38,093 bases of DNA from Candidatus Methylomirabilota bacterium (lineage in GTDB: Bacteria > Methylomirabilota > Methylomirabilia > Methylomirabilales > CSP1-5). The stretch lies in NCBI GenBank assembly GCA_019456075.1, contig VRUN01000010.1:1-38093 (forward strand). Direction: 5' to 3'. The position numbers were made by a program, and so were the translations under genes. The notes below the pieces were generated by a model. It searched no databases. It saw nothing but the letters and a program-made list of their open reading frames with translations, and was not told the origin of the DNA. This document shows positions 26,418 through 35,473 of this stretch, piece after piece; position 1 is the stretch's first letter; each line of letters starts with the position of its first letter.

Positions 26418-26712
26418 AGCGTTTTTTCTTCCCTCCTTGTCGCTCCTGTCGCGGGCCCGGGAACCCCCCGGCTTTCTTATCCTCTTGCACTAACCCCCGG
26501 AGCGTACATTCGTTGCTTACAGCGTCACGACACCTCGATGCGGGATCGGGCGCGATCGCCCCAGATACCGTGTGTGGGGCCGAGATGTCCTTGTTCGTAT
26601 ATGTGCACTAACCGATACAGGGGATCTCCCGAGACTGATCAGGATAGCTGACGTTCGGAGGTGGAATACATTTGAGAGTGAGGAGAAGTCTGCATCCAAA
26701 ATGTCTACGATA
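26418..26712 (-). other. Long 5' leader of rho
   Basis: About 290 nt between the predicted start site (near 26706) and the rho ATG without a recognisable gene. It is a less GC-rich stretch. In several bacteria rho controls itself by premature termination in its leader, so this may be such a region; no specific element was identified. Confidence 0.5.
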
Positions 26713-26741
26713 ATACTAAGTACCCCCCTAGACCTTGTCAA
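26713..26741 (-). promoter_or_regulatory. Sigma-70-like promoter for rho
   Basis: Minus-strand TTGACA (26736-26741, perfect) and TAGTAT (26713-26718, 4 of 6) are exactly 17 bp apart. The -35 overlaps the last codons of coaE, so rho has a promoter independent of coaE. Confidence 0.65.
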
Positions 26742-27349
26742 GTTCTTTCTGAGCCTGTCCGGAGCAGCACATCGTAGATTTCCCGCACCCTTCGCTCCGT
26801 CTCCCAAAGATCCCCTCCATTATCGATGACGAAATGGGCTCGCTTCACCTTTTCCCGAAGCGGCACCTGACTCCGAATGCGGGCCAAAGCCTCCTCTTGG
26901 CTCAGCCCCCGATCACTCATGAGGCGAGCGACCTGCGCCTCTTCGGGGGCGGTAACGACTACGACCCAATCGAACCGACGCTCGGACTCAGCCTCGATGA
27001 GAAGTGGAAGTTCCACCACACATATGGAGACCCCCTGTGTCCGAAGTTCAACCACTCGCTCTTCCACCGCGGCGACTAGGGCAGGATGGACAATGGTCTC
27101 GAGCCGCCTCCGGAGCTCCTTATCACGAAAGACCATTTCTCCTAATGATTTCCGATCGAGGGTCCCGTCATCTTGCAGGATGAGACTTCCGAAGGCCTCA
27201 ACGATGGATTCAAATACTGGTGTCCCTGAATACTGCAATTCTCGGACCATCTCATCAGCATCGAGGACCGCGGCTCCCCGCTCCGCGAACATGCGGGCGA
27301 CGGTACTCTTACCGGTGGCGATCCCCCCCGTCAGCCCCACACGGATCAT
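26738..27349 (-). CDS. coaE: Dephospho-CoA kinase
   Basis: 203 residues, the normal length. It phosphorylates dephospho-CoA, the last step of coenzyme A synthesis. The P-loop GLTGGIATGKST (5-16) is at the N-terminus, followed by LDADEMVREL (substrate-binding Asp), the VHPALV motif, LPLLIEA, and the lid region RLMSDRGLSQEEALARI. The ATG at 27349 is 4 nt after the stop of the exonuclease gene, so the two are likely cotranscribed. The position next to a polA-like gene is common for coaE. Confidence 0.95.
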   Translation of the reverse strand: MIRVGLTGGIATGKSTVARMFAERGAAVLDADEMVRELQYSGTPVFESIVEAFGSLILQDDGTLDRKSLGEMVFRDKELRRRLETIVHPALVAAVEERVVELRTQGVSICVVELPLLIEAESERRFDWVVVVTAPEEAQVARLMSDRGLSQEEALARIRSQVPLREKVKRAHFVIDNGGDLWETERRVREIYDVLLRTGSERT

Positions 27350-27353
27350 ACGA

Positions 27354-28217
27354 TCACAGCATCCCTGGTCCTGTTCCCTCGAGGCTTGCGAGCAGACGCG
27401 TAAACTCGAGCTCGCGGAACAGGTTCCGAAGGCGCTCCCAATCGGGGAGCGGGCGCCGCAAGGCCTCAGGCGAGACGGAAACGGGAACGTCGGTCCGGAT
27501 GGTGACGAGGGTGTGGTTCATTTGGATTTGCTCAGTATGGGCCTTTAAGGCCTCGCGGAGCTTTGGCCGCTTCACGCGATCAAGGGATCCCAGGAGATGC
27601 TCGAGCGTCCCGAATTCTTGGATCAGGGCGCTGGCCGTCTTCTCGCCCACACCAGGCACTCCCGGGATGTTATCGACGGCGTCCCCCGTGAGACTCATGA
27701 GGTCCGTCATCGCCTGAGGCGGCACCCCGTACCGGTCCACGACATCTTGCACGCGATAGGTCTTGTCGCGCATGGGATCGTAGACCTGGACGGCAGGCCC
27801 CACCAACTGAAACAGATCCTTGTCCCCGGAAACGATGGTCACCTGGAAGCCATGGTCAGCCGCTCGAACCGCGATGGTCCCTATAATGTCGTCCGCCTCG
27901 TAGCCCTCCTCCATCAGGGTCGGAACCTTAAGCGCCTCCACGACCTGATAAATATAGGGGACCTGAGAAGCCAGGGCATCGGGCATCGGCGGTCGCTGCG
28001 CCTTGTAGGCTTCGAACGCCCGGTGGCGCTCCGTTTCCCCTCCAGCATCGAACACCACGGCCGCATACTCCGGAACTCGTTCCCGCAGGACCTTACAGAA
28101 CATGTTGGTAAACCCGTAGACTGCACTCGTCGGCAGCCCCCGAGAGTTACTCATGGGTGGAAGGGCATAGAAGGCTCGATAGATGTAAGCCGTGCCGTCA
28201 ATAAGGTATATCTGCAT
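27354..28217 (-). CDS. Stand-alone 5'-3' exonuclease (PolA N-terminal domain type)
   Basis: 287 residues, a FEN-like flap nuclease. It opens IYLIDGTAYIYRAFYALPP and has the metal-binding aspartates in AAVVFDAGG, EEGYEADDIIGTIA and VSGDKDLFQLV, then the helix-hairpin-helix GVPGVGEKTASALIQEFG. The last part (RLRNLFRELEFTRLLASLEG) matches the linker that joins the nuclease to the rest of DNA polymerase I, yet a stop follows and coaE begins 4 nt later. It is therefore either a true free nuclease (ExoIX/YpcP-like) or the N-terminal piece of a split polA. The ATG at 28217 is used; a TTG two codons earlier is possible. Confidence 0.88.
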   Translation of the reverse strand: MQIYLIDGTAYIYRAFYALPPMSNSRGLPTSAVYGFTNMFCKVLRERVPEYAAVVFDAGGETERHRAFEAYKAQRPPMPDALASQVPYIYQVVEALKVPTLMEEGYEADDIIGTIAVRAADHGFQVTIVSGDKDLFQLVGPAVQVYDPMRDKTYRVQDVVDRYGVPPQAMTDLMSLTGDAVDNIPGVPGVGEKTASALIQEFGTLEHLLGSLDRVKRPKLREALKAHTEQIQMNHTLVTIRTDVPVSVSPEALRRPLPDWERLRNLFRELEFTRLLASLEGTGPGML

Positions 28218-28243
28218 TGCCAATCACTGGCTGGTCAAGCCCC

Positions 28244-28507
28244 TCAGCCCAGGTCACCCCAGCGGTGCTGGAGAATAGCCAGGGCGGACTCTCTCGACGC
28301 CGATCGCTCCTCCACGATCCGACCGACGACCTCTCGGGGAGAGGCCGCCACGATCTGCACCTCCCACTCTTGCCCGCTCCCGTTGAACGTCAAGACGCGA
28401 CTGCCCACCCCCATCCGGAGGACCCGGATGATCTGGCGAACCGGGGCTGCGCTGAACCGAACTTCGCCCCCCAGGCGGTGTTCCGCGGTCACATAAAACC
28501 GATGCAT
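28244..28507 (-). pseudogene. rsmE: Truncated rsmE (PUA-like N-terminal domain only)
   Basis: 87 residues from the ATG at 28507: MHRFYVTAEHRLGGEVRFSA then HIIRVLRM-type QIIRVLRMGVGSRVLTFNGSG. This matches the N-terminal PUA-like domain of RsmE, the methyltransferase for U1498 of 16S rRNA (normally about 240 residues). The SPOUT catalytic domain, which should follow after about residue 75, is missing: the frame reads a few unrelated residues and stops, and 26 bp later the exonuclease gene starts. No remnant was found in other frames. The fragment cannot be catalytic. An intact copy may exist elsewhere. Confidence 0.75.
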
Positions 28508-28514
28508 GACTTGC

Positions 28515-28628
28515 CGTCCAACGTCCAAAGTCCACAGTCGTGCGAAATGCAACGTCCGAGGCGCAACATCAGTTGAAAATCGTTCGTTGGCATTTGACCT
28601 TGGACTTTGGACATTCGACTTTGGACAT
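28515..28628. repeat. Inverted heptamer tandem array (GTCCAA) between dnaJ and rsmE remnant
   Basis: Left arm: CGTCCAA x2, AGTCCAC, AGTCGTG (28515-28542). The right arm near 28593-28628 is a run of seven-base units such as TTGGACT, TTGGACA, TTCGACT, TTGGACA, inverted relative to the left. The centre is about 50 bp and unique. It ends next to the start of the rsmE fragment. Confidence 0.88.
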
Positions 28629-28677
28629 TAGCAAGTTTCGCGGGAAGATCTGACGAGGAAAAAAGCGGGAAATCGAT

Positions 28678-29775
28678 TTAGCCGCCTAAGAGCTCCCGGA
28701 CCCTTTCGAAGAAGCCCTTGCTCAGGGGAGTTCCCTCCCCGTTATCGAGGCGATGAAGCTCCTCCAGGAGCTCCCGCTGCTTGGGCGTGAGGCGGCTCGG
28801 AATCTCTACCAAGACCTTGACTCTGAGGTCTCCCCGGCCGTAGCCCCGAAGACTTGGAAGGCCGTATCCGCCGAATCGAAATTCCGTGCCTGGTTGGGTC
28901 CCAGGAGGAATGTGAATGGGGATCATCCCGTTGAGAGTGGGAACCTGGGCGTCGCCCCCCAAGGCAGCCTGGGTGAAGGCGATCGGGACTTCACAGATCA
29001 AATCATCCCCCTCCCGATGGAAAATCGGGTGCTCCGCCACATGGACCTCCACGTACAAATCACCGGCGGGTCCTCCTCTGATCCCTGCCTCCCCCTCGCC
29101 ACTGATTCGGAGCCGCGTCCCGGTCTCCACCCCTGGGGGGACCTTCACCTTCACCGTCCGCTCCGTTACGATCCGGGCCTCCCCTCGACACGCCCGGCAG
29201 GGGGACCCGATAACGTTCCCCTCTCCTCCGCAGCGACGACAGGTCTGACTGACCGTGAGAAAACCTCTGGAAAACCGGACCTGGCCTCTCCCGCGGCAAT
29301 CCGGACAGGTGGCTGCCCGGGTCCCCGGCTGAGCCCCGGTCCCCCGACAGCTTTCACACGCCTCCAGTCGGGGAACGAGAATCTCCTTCTTTGCCCCCTT
29401 CGCAGCTTCCTCTAAGGTTACGGAGAGGTTATAGCGGAGGTCGGCCCCCCGGTGGGTGGCGCTCCGCGTGCCGAATCCTCCAAAGAACCCTCCCAGGATG
29501 TCCTCAAAAATCCCTCCGAACCCCACACCGAAATCGGACGCCTCGGTTATCCGGGGACCCCCCACGGCCCCATACAGGTCGTATTCCTGCCGCCGCTCAG
29601 GTTCCGACAAGACCTCGTAGGCTTCGTTGATTTCCTTGAACTGTTCCGCCGCCGCAGGGTCGTCGGGATTCTTATCGGGATGGAACCTCAAGGCCAGGCG
29701 GCGATAGGCCTTCTTGATCTCTTCAGGGGAGGCTCTTTTGGAAACCCCAAGAATCTGGTAGAAGTCTTTACTCAC
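28678..29775 (-). CDS. dnaJ: Chaperone protein DnaJ
   Basis: 365 residues, type I Hsp40. The J domain (1-70) has the HPD motif at 32-34 that triggers DnaK ATPase. A Gly/Phe-rich stretch follows ([20 protein letters not shown]), then the zinc domain with four Cys repeats: [24 protein letters not shown] and CRACRGEA (the last lacks the final glycine). The C-terminal substrate domains follow. The GTG at 29775 overlaps the end of grpE by 8 nt. DnaK is not encoded in this window. Confidence 0.96.
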   Translation of the reverse strand: MSKDFYQILGVSKRASPEEIKKAYRRLALRFHPDKNPDDPAAAEQFKEINEAYEVLSEPERRQEYDLYGAVGGPRITEASDFGVGFGGIFEDILGGFFGGFGTRSATHRGADLRYNLSVTLEEAAKGAKKEILVPRLEACESCRGTGAQPGTRAATCPDCRGRGQVRFSRGFLTVSQTCRRCGGEGNVIGSPCRACRGEARIVTERTVKVKVPPGVETGTRLRISGEGEAGIRGGPAGDLYVEVHVAEHPIFHREGDDLICEVPIAFTQAALGGDAQVPTLNGMIPIHIPPGTQPGTEFRFGGYGLPSLRGYGRGDLRVKVLVEIPSRLTPKQRELLEELHRLDNGEGTPLSKGFFERVRELLGG

Positions 29776-30394
29776 CGGCTTTCACCTCCGAGCGGCTTTC
29801 TGCCTCCCCGGGACGGGCCGGACCGGTGGACACCTTGACCAGGGCGGGGCGGAGGACCTTTTGGTCTAGCAGGTACCCCCGGAGAACCTCCTCTACGACG
29901 GTGTTCTCGGGATAGTCCGTCGTCCGCACCTGCTCCACGGCGTGATGCACGGTGGGATCGAACTCCCGTCCGACGCTCTCGATTTCCTTCACCCCTTCCT
30001 TTTCGAGCACCCCTTTGAAGAGACGGAGGGTGATTTCTACCCCTTCGATCACGGCCTCGTTTGCTCCAGACGACACGGCGGACGCACGCGCGGCGGCCAG
30101 GGCGCGCTCGAGATTATCCAGCACCGGGAATAACTCTATGAGCAGATCCTCGTGCGCGGTTCGGATCAGCTCGGCCCGCTCCCGGACGACCCGCTTCCGG
30201 TAATTATCAAACTCAGCCGCCAGGCGAAGATACCGGTCCTGAAGCTCCTCGATCTCTTTTGCCTGGGCCGCGACCTTCTGCGACAACCCCTCCTCCGGGG
30301 TCATCTCCTCCGGTAGCACTGGTCCCTCGGACACGGGGATGACCTGCCCCTTCTCTTCCGAGCCGAACTCCTCTTCCCGCCGCTCCTCGGACAT
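29768..30394 (-). CDS. grpE: Nucleotide exchange factor GrpE
   Basis: 208 residues. An acidic N-terminal tail is followed by a long coiled-coil helix ([22 protein letters not shown]) and the beta-domain with [14 protein letters not shown] and [13 protein letters not shown]. GrpE promotes ADP release from DnaK. The ATG at 30394 has AGGGGA 8 nt upstream; a GTG seven codons earlier has no good site. It sits between hrcA and dnaJ and is expected to be under CIRCE/HrcA control. Confidence 0.95.
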   Translation of the reverse strand: MSEERREEEFGSEEKGQVIPVSEGPVLPEEMTPEEGLSQKVAAQAKEIEELQDRYLRLAAEFDNYRKRVVRERAELIRTAHEDLLIELFPVLDNLERALAAARASAVSSGANEAVIEGVEITLRLFKGVLEKEGVKEIESVGREFDPTVHHAVEQVRTTDYPENTVVEEVLRGYLLDQKVLRPALVKVSTGPARPGEAESRSEVKAGE

Positions 30395-30460
30395 CTCCAA
30401 TTCCCCTGAAGGCACAAAAGGCGAGAGAGAATCCTCCCGCCCTCGAGATCCCAGCGTTCG

Positions 30461-31507
30461 CTACGAGGCGACTTCCGTCAAGTGCCGGCTCACCAGCTTC
30501 GCGGTAAAGTCCACGAGGGGGATGATTCGGCTGTACTCCATCCGGGTCGGACCGATCACCCCGAGCGTCCCCAGAAGGTGCTCCCCACACCAATACGGGG
30601 CCGTCACCAGACTCAGGTCTTGCAATTCTCGGATGACGTTTTCCGAGCCGATGATTGTGGTCAACGCCTCTTGGGTCAAACATTGGTCGAGGATCTTCAC
30701 GAGCTTCGACGTCTCCTCGAAGGCCGCAAAAATCGAACGCATCTTCTCGACATCGGCAAACTCTGGCTGATCCATGATGTTGGCGGTCCCGCCGATGTAG
30801 ACTTCTCCCTCCATGTCTCCCGCAAAGCTCTTCTGCCCCAGCTTGAGGGCCCGGCGGAGGAGTTCGTCATACATCGCCTTTTCCTCAGCCATCTTCTTCA
30901 CGAGAAGCTGCCGCACCCGAGAAAGGGACAACCCCTCCACCAAGGTGTTGAGTAGCCTGGCAATCTTATTCAACTCGTCCTGGGGAATCACCTCGTCAAG
31001 GATGACCATGCTATGATGGACCTGCCCGGACGTGGTAATCAGGATAACCAGGACCCGCTCCCCTGCCAGGTGGAAGAACTCGATTCGCTTGACCGCCAAC
31101 TGGTCCACCCGAGGTACGAGGACCACTCCGACCGACCGCGAGAGGCCAGAGAGCAGCTTCGAGGCTTCACGCATCAGGTCCTCCACTTCCCCTTGGGGGG
31201 GACGGAATTTCCTCTCGATCATGCTCTCCTCTGCCCGGGTGAGCGGGCGCCGACTCATCAGGCTGTCGACGTAGACTCGGTACCCCAGGTCAGTGGGAAC
31301 CCTGCCCGCGGAGGTATGGGGCTGGTCGAGATACCCGAGCTCCGCCAGATCGGCCATGATATTCCGAATGGTCGCCGGACTGAGTCGGAACCCGTATTTC
31401 CGCGCAACGCTTCGGGAGCCGACGGGCTCAGCACTCGAAATATAATCCTGAATGATCGCCCGCAGGACGTCCCGTTCCCGTTCGGTCAACCCGGCTGACG
31501 TGCCCAT
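30461..31507 (-). CDS. hrcA: Heat-inducible transcription repressor HrcA
   Basis: 348 residues. An N-terminal winged helix (TERERDVLRAIIQDYISSAEPVGSRSVARKYGFRLSPATIRNIMADL) binds DNA, and the next stretch GYLDQPHTSAGRVPTDLGYRVYVD is the family signature. The rest contains the GAF-like and dimerisation parts, ending IGPTRMEYSRIIPLVDFTAKLV. HrcA binds CIRCE and is kept active by the chaperonin. The ATG at 31507 is used. A good CIRCE and a promoter lie upstream, so the hrcA-grpE-dnaJ run is autoregulated. Confidence 0.96.
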   Translation of the reverse strand: MGTSAGLTERERDVLRAIIQDYISSAEPVGSRSVARKYGFRLSPATIRNIMADLAELGYLDQPHTSAGRVPTDLGYRVYVDSLMSRRPLTRAEESMIERKFRPPQGEVEDLMREASKLLSGLSRSVGVVLVPRVDQLAVKRIEFFHLAGERVLVILITTSGQVHHSMVILDEVIPQDELNKIARLLNTLVEGLSLSRVRQLLVKKMAEEKAMYDELLRRALKLGQKSFAGDMEGEVYIGGTANIMDQPEFADVEKMRSIFAAFEETSKLVKILDQCLTQEALTTIIGSENVIRELQDLSLVTAPYWCGEHLLGTLGVIGPTRMEYSRIIPLVDFTAKLVSRHLTEVAS

Positions 31508-31575
31508 CGGTACACCTCGCGCTCGTCCCGATCAGACAGCTTGCCAAGGGCTCTGGACAAGCCCATATTCGTCGA

Positions 31576-31703
31576 TCGGATCGGGGTTAGCCCCGATCCG
31601 AAATTCTGCCGTGATCTCTAAAGGAGCCAATACACCTCGATCTCGGGCTCCGCGGAGGCCATCCGAGGTGCTGGCTCTCAATCTTCCTTCGGATCGGGGC
31701 TAG
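31576..31703 (-). promoter_or_regulatory. Structured hrcA leader with three complementary segments
   Basis: On the plus strand TTCGGATCGGGGCTA lies at 31689-31703. Its exact 15-nt complement TAGCCCCGATCCGAA lies at 31588-31602. A third segment TCGGATCGGGG lies at 31576-31586 and is also complementary to the second over 11 bp. In the RNA, the middle segment can pair either with the far one (enclosing an inner stem from GAGCCA/TGGCTC and CACCTCG/CGAGGTG) or with the near one (4-nt loop). The first segment also overlaps CIRCE by 4 bp. Confidence 0.7.
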
Positions 31704-31726
31704 CACTCTCATCTTATGAGTGCTAA
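31700..31726. promoter_or_regulatory. CIRCE operator
   Basis: CTAGCACTC-N9-GAGTGCTAA, one mismatch (C for T at the first base) from the consensus TTAGCACTC-N9-GAGTGCTAA bound by HrcA. It lies just after the predicted start site of the hrcA promoter, about 195 bp before hrcA. Confidence 0.95.
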
Positions 31727-31740
31727 TTCCTCGCACCACG

Positions 31741-31769
31741 AAGATAAAAAGCAGCCCACCCCTTGTCAA
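31741..31769 (-). promoter_or_regulatory. Sigma-70-like promoter for hrcA-grpE-dnaJ
   Basis: Minus-strand TTGACA (31764-31769, perfect) and TATCTT (31741-31746, 4 of 6) are 17 bp apart, with start near 31734. The -35 is embedded in a 15-bp palindrome CCCCTTG-A-CAAGGGG (31759-31773). CIRCE begins about 8 bp after the start site. Confidence 0.7.
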
Positions 31770-31811
31770 GGGGAAAGGGGGTTGCCCTTGGACGGTGCAC
31801 TTCGGACATTT

Positions 31812-32486
31812 TTAGTCGATGACCTTGCCGATCCGATTCCAGCGCGGCCCCCCCTCCTGCGAGTCCCAGGACCAGTATATGACGAACGCCTCCCCCTCCA
31901 CCTTGTGGATGTCCAGAAAGCCCCAAAACCGGCTATCTTGGCTATGGTCCCGGTTGTCGCCGAGGACAAAGAGCTTGTCCATCGGCACGGTGATCGGCCC
32001 AGAGAAGCCTCCGACCGAATGGGGATTCGCAGGTCGTGCCGAGTCCTCGTACATGGCGTGGGACTCCCCCAGCGGCTTGTTATTGATGTACACCTGGTTC
32101 CCGCGAACCTCCACCACCTCTCCCGGGAGTCCGATGACTCGCTTGATGAAGTCGCGACTCTCATCATTGGGATACTTGAAGACGATGATATCCCCCCGCT
32201 CCGGAGCCCAGGGGCCGAGGATCCACGTATCAAGCACGGGGATGCGGATCCCGTAAATAAACTTGTTCACCAGGATATGGTCCCCAACCACCAGTGACGG
32301 TATCATGGACCCGGAGGGGATCTTGAACGCTTGGACCACGAAGGTCCGGATGAACAAGGCCAAGAGAACGGCAACGACCAGCGCTTCTATCCACTCCCGG
32401 GTGGCTGATTTTTGCCGCCCGCGGACCTCCACGCCCGCCGTTTCCTCCACTCCCACTCGCGTCTCGTGTTCCTGCCCGCGATCCAT
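31812..32486 (-). CDS. lepB: Signal peptidase I
   Basis: 224 residues. A transmembrane helix at about 32-50 (IEALVVAVLLALFIRTFVV) anchors the enzyme. The catalytic serine is Ser60 in KIPSGSMIPSL and the general-base lysine is Lys115 in DFIKRVIGLPG. The later boxes GDIIVFKYP and VLGDNRDHSQDSRFWG are intact. It removes signal peptides outside the inner membrane. The ATG at 32486 has an AAGGGAAAG site. It follows lepA by 38 bp, the classical lepA-lepB pair, though an hrcA promoter lies just beyond its stop. Confidence 0.95.
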   Translation of the reverse strand: MDRGQEHETRVGVEETAGVEVRGRQKSATREWIEALVVAVLLALFIRTFVVQAFKIPSGSMIPSLVVGDHILVNKFIYGIRIPVLDTWILGPWAPERGDIIVFKYPNDESRDFIKRVIGLPGEVVEVRGNQVYINNKPLGESHAMYEDSARPANPHSVGGFSGPITVPMDKLFVLGDNRDHSQDSRFWGFLDIHKVEGEAFVIYWSWDSQEGGPRWNRIGKVID

Positions 32487-32524
32487 CTCTTTCCCTTCTC
32501 CGATGCGCGGGGCGCGTCGTCCGA

Positions 32525-34372
32525 TTACGCCTCGCCGGAACCCTTGGTCCCCCGGAACCCGCCCTCTCCCCCCCGCATGGTCAGAACGGCCATAAAAGCC
32601 TCCTGGGGAATCTCCACGCGCCCCACCTGCTTCATCCGCTTCTTCCCCTCCTTCTGCCGCTCCAACAGCTTGCGCTTTCGGGTCACGTCACCCCCGTAGC
32701 ACTTGGCGGTGACCTGTTTGCGGAGGGGCTTGACGTTTTCCCGGGCGATGATCTTCCCCCCGATCGCGGCCTGGAGCACCACCTCAAAGAGTTGTCGGGG
32801 GATGAGATCCCGGAGTGTTGCGACCAGCTGTCGCCCCCGGTGATAGGCCTGATCTTGATGCACGATGGCAGACAAGGCATCCACCGGCTCCCCGTTGACG
32901 AGGATATCCAGCTTGACGAGATTCGCTTCCCGGAAATCGATCAGCTCATAATCCAGCGAGGCATACCCCCGGCTGAGCGATTTAAGCCGGTCGTAGAAAT
33001 CGAGGACGATCTCGGCCAAGGGGAGATCATAGGTCACGACGATGCGGTGATCCTGCTGATATTCCAGGCCGACTTGAACCCCCCGCTTCTCTTGGCACAG
33101 GGTGAGGACCGGACCCACGTACTCCACCGGAGCCATGATCATGGCCCGAATGTACGGTTCTTCGATGCCAACGACCCGCTCGCGGGCGGGAAGACGAGAG
33201 GGGTTGTCCACTTCCACCAGCGCCCCGCCGGTGAGTCGGACCCGGTAGACAACGGTCGGAGCAGTGGTCAAGAGTTCCACGTCGAATTCTCGCTCTAATC
33301 GCTCCTGGACGATCTCGAGATGGAGCAGTCCCAAGAAACCAGACCGAAAGCCAAATCCCAGAGCCGCCGAGGTCTCTGGCTCAAAGGTAAAGGCCGAGTC
33401 GTTGAGCCGCAATTTCTCCAAGGCCTCCTTGAGGCGAAGATAGTCTCCCCCTTCCACCGGATAGAGCCCGGCAAAGACCATCGGCCGGACCTCACGAAAG
33501 CCCGCGAGGGGGGCAGATGTGGGCCGGTCTGCCTCAGTGATGGTATCCCCGACCCGGACCTGACGCACATCTTTTATCCCCGCCGTGAGATACCCGACCT
33601 CTCCTGCGTGTAACATCGGGACCGGTCGCATGTGTGGGGAGAAGACCCCCACCTTGCTCACCTCGAACGTGACACCACTCGACATGAGGCAAATCCGGAG
33701 CCCCGGCCGGACCAGCCCGTCCACCACGCGGATATAGGCAATCACCCCCTGGAAGGGATCAAACCAGGAATCAAAGACCAATGCCTTGAGGGGCGCGCCG
33801 GGATCTCCCTGCGGTGGGGCGATACGCGCGACGATCGCCTCAAGGATCTCCTGAGTCCCGATCCCCTCCTTGGCGCTGCAGAGGATCACCTCGGACGGAT
33901 CGAGCATCAGGGTGTCTTCCATCTGCTGTGTGACGCGGGCCACGTCGGCGATGGGGAGGTCGATCTTGTTGACCACTGGAATGGGGGTGAGGTTGTGCTC
34001 ACGGGCCAGGTGGAGATTGGCCAGCGTCTGCGCCTCAACGCCCTGAGAGGCATCCACCACCAAGAGGACCCCCTCGCAGGCGCTCAAGGCCCGGCGGACT
34101 TCATACGTAAAGTCGACATGCCCCGGTGTGTCGATCAGGTTGAGGGTGTACCCCGTCCCCTCCCGCGATTCATAAGAGAGCCGGACGGCCTTGGCCTTGA
34201 TGGTGATCCCTCGCTCCCGCTCCAGCTCCATCTGGTCCAGGACCTGCTCGCGCATCTTTGGTGCCGGGACGGTCCCTGTATACTCCAGGAGTCGATCGGC
34301 CAACGTGGACTTCCCGTGGTCGATGTGAGCGATAATGGAGAAGTTCCGAATATACTTCGGGTCATGACTCAT
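32525..34372 (-). CDS. lepA: Elongation factor 4
   Basis: 615 residues, normal for LepA/EF4, the ribosome-bound GTPase that assists translation under stress or 30S assembly. The GTPase motifs are clear: P-loop [36 protein letters not shown]-like domains follow, with the LepA-specific C-terminal domain near [51 protein letters not shown]. The last 12 residues are a Gly-rich tail. The ATG at 34372 was chosen from the family N-terminus ([20 protein letters not shown]); the open frame runs further upstream but overlaps the ispB-like gene. Confidence 0.96.
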   Translation of the reverse strand: MSHDPKYIRNFSIIAHIDHGKSTLADRLLEYTGTVPAPKMREQVLDQMELERERGITIKAKAVRLSYESREGTGYTLNLIDTPGHVDFTYEVRRALSACEGVLLVVDASQGVEAQTLANLHLAREHNLTPIPVVNKIDLPIADVARVTQQMEDTLMLDPSEVILCSAKEGIGTQEILEAIVARIAPPQGDPGAPLKALVFDSWFDPFQGVIAYIRVVDGLVRPGLRICLMSSGVTFEVSKVGVFSPHMRPVPMLHAGEVGYLTAGIKDVRQVRVGDTITEADRPTSAPLAGFREVRPMVFAGLYPVEGGDYLRLKEALEKLRLNDSAFTFEPETSAALGFGFRSGFLGLLHLEIVQERLEREFDVELLTTAPTVVYRVRLTGGALVEVDNPSRLPARERVVGIEEPYIRAMIMAPVEYVGPVLTLCQEKRGVQVGLEYQQDHRIVVTYDLPLAEIVLDFYDRLKSLSRGYASLDYELIDFREANLVKLDILVNGEPVDALSAIVHQDQAYHRGRQLVATLRDLIPRQLFEVVLQAAIGGKIIARENVKPLRKQVTAKCYGGDVTRKRKLLERQKEGKKRMKQVGRVEIPQEAFMAVLTMRGGEGGFRGTKGSGEA

Positions 34373-34424
34373 CGCGGGTTCAAGGGCTGGGGCTTCGAGT
34401 CTTGGAGACGGCATCCACGACCCA

Positions 34425-35402
34425 TCACCACTTCCGCTCGGCGATGAAATCCACCAACATCTCGAGGGACCGCCGGGCGGCCGTGTCAGCAAAGGGGACT
34501 AGCTGTTCCCGCGCTTTGCCCACGTGTCTCCTGGCCTCTTCCACCGTCGCATCGACCCCGCCCCCCTCCGTCACATACCGACGAATCGTTTCCACCTCGG
34601 CCTCCCCCACCTGTCCATCACAGAGGAGACGGCGGATTTCATCCCGCTTTGGGCTCCGGTCCCGGTGGAGGACGTGAATCAGAGGATAGGTTACCTTCCC
34701 CTCCAACAGATCGTTTCCCACAGGCTTTCCGAGGACCTCTTCACTGGCCGCGAAGTCCAAGGCATCGTCCACGAGCTGAAAGCCGATCCCCAGGTTCAGG
34801 CCGAACTCCGTCAAGGCTTCCACCCGCGTTTCGTCCACTCCCGCAATCAATGCCCCCGTCCGGCACGCGGCGGAGAAGAGGGCCGCCGTCTTGCAAGTAA
34901 TGACCATAAGATAGTCCTCGTACAGAATGTCGGGATTCCGGTGCCACTTGAGTTCCAAGATCTCCCCTTCGGTCATCGCCACGGTGGCGTCCGCGAAGGC
35001 TTTGAGGATACGGAAGTCCCCATCACTCACCAGCCGCAGAATCGAGTGTGAGTACAAAAAGTCGCCCGCGAGGACCGAGACGTGGGGGCCCCATCTGGCA
35101 TGAGCTGACGGCTGGCCCCGGCGCTTTTGGGCGTTATCGATAATGTCGTCATGAATGAGGGTGGCGACGTGCATAAACTCGGCCACCACCGCCAAATCGA
35201 CGGCCCGCTCTCCGCCTTCGCATTCGCACACCCGAGTGGAGAGAAGGAGGAGGGCAGGCCGCACCCGCTTTCCGCCGCTACCGAGCACATACGTGGTCAC
35301 CTCGGAGATGAGGTCAGCGCGGCTCGAGATCCTCGCCTGAATTCTCCGTTCGACCTCAGCTAACTCTTTCGCGACCGGGGCGAAGACGAGTTCACGCAAC
35401 AC
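34425..35402 (-). CDS. Trans-polyprenyl diphosphate synthase (IspB-like)
   Basis: 325 residues. The first aspartate-rich motif HDDIID (84-89) and the second LVDDALDF are intact, and [14 protein letters not shown] near the N-terminus carries the Arg/Lys that binds isopentenyl diphosphate. The short residues ahead of the first motif suggest a medium- or long-chain product, such as for the quinone side chain, but chain length cannot be read with certainty. The GTG at 35402 has GAGGAG 8 nt upstream; the frame is open to 35483 without support. A sigma-70-like promoter lies about 70 bp upstream, and lepA starts 52 bp after its stop. Confidence 0.92.
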   Translation of the reverse strand: MLRELVFAPVAKELAEVERRIQARISSRADLISEVTTYVLGSGGKRVRPALLLLSTRVCECEGGERAVDLAVVAEFMHVATLIHDDIIDNAQKRRGQPSAHARWGPHVSVLAGDFLYSHSILRLVSDGDFRILKAFADATVAMTEGEILELKWHRNPDILYEDYLMVITCKTAALFSAACRTGALIAGVDETRVEALTEFGLNLGIGFQLVDDALDFAASEEVLGKPVGNDLLEGKVTYPLIHVLHRDRSPKRDEIRRLLCDGQVGEAEVETIRRYVTEGGGVDATVEEARRHVGKAREQLVPFADTAARRSLEMLVDFIAERKW

Positions 35403-35473
35403 GGAGTGAGCTCCTCGCGCAGAGGCCTCCCGCGCGACATCGCGGCCGCGCGGCCCGTTGGGCAACGCCGTCC

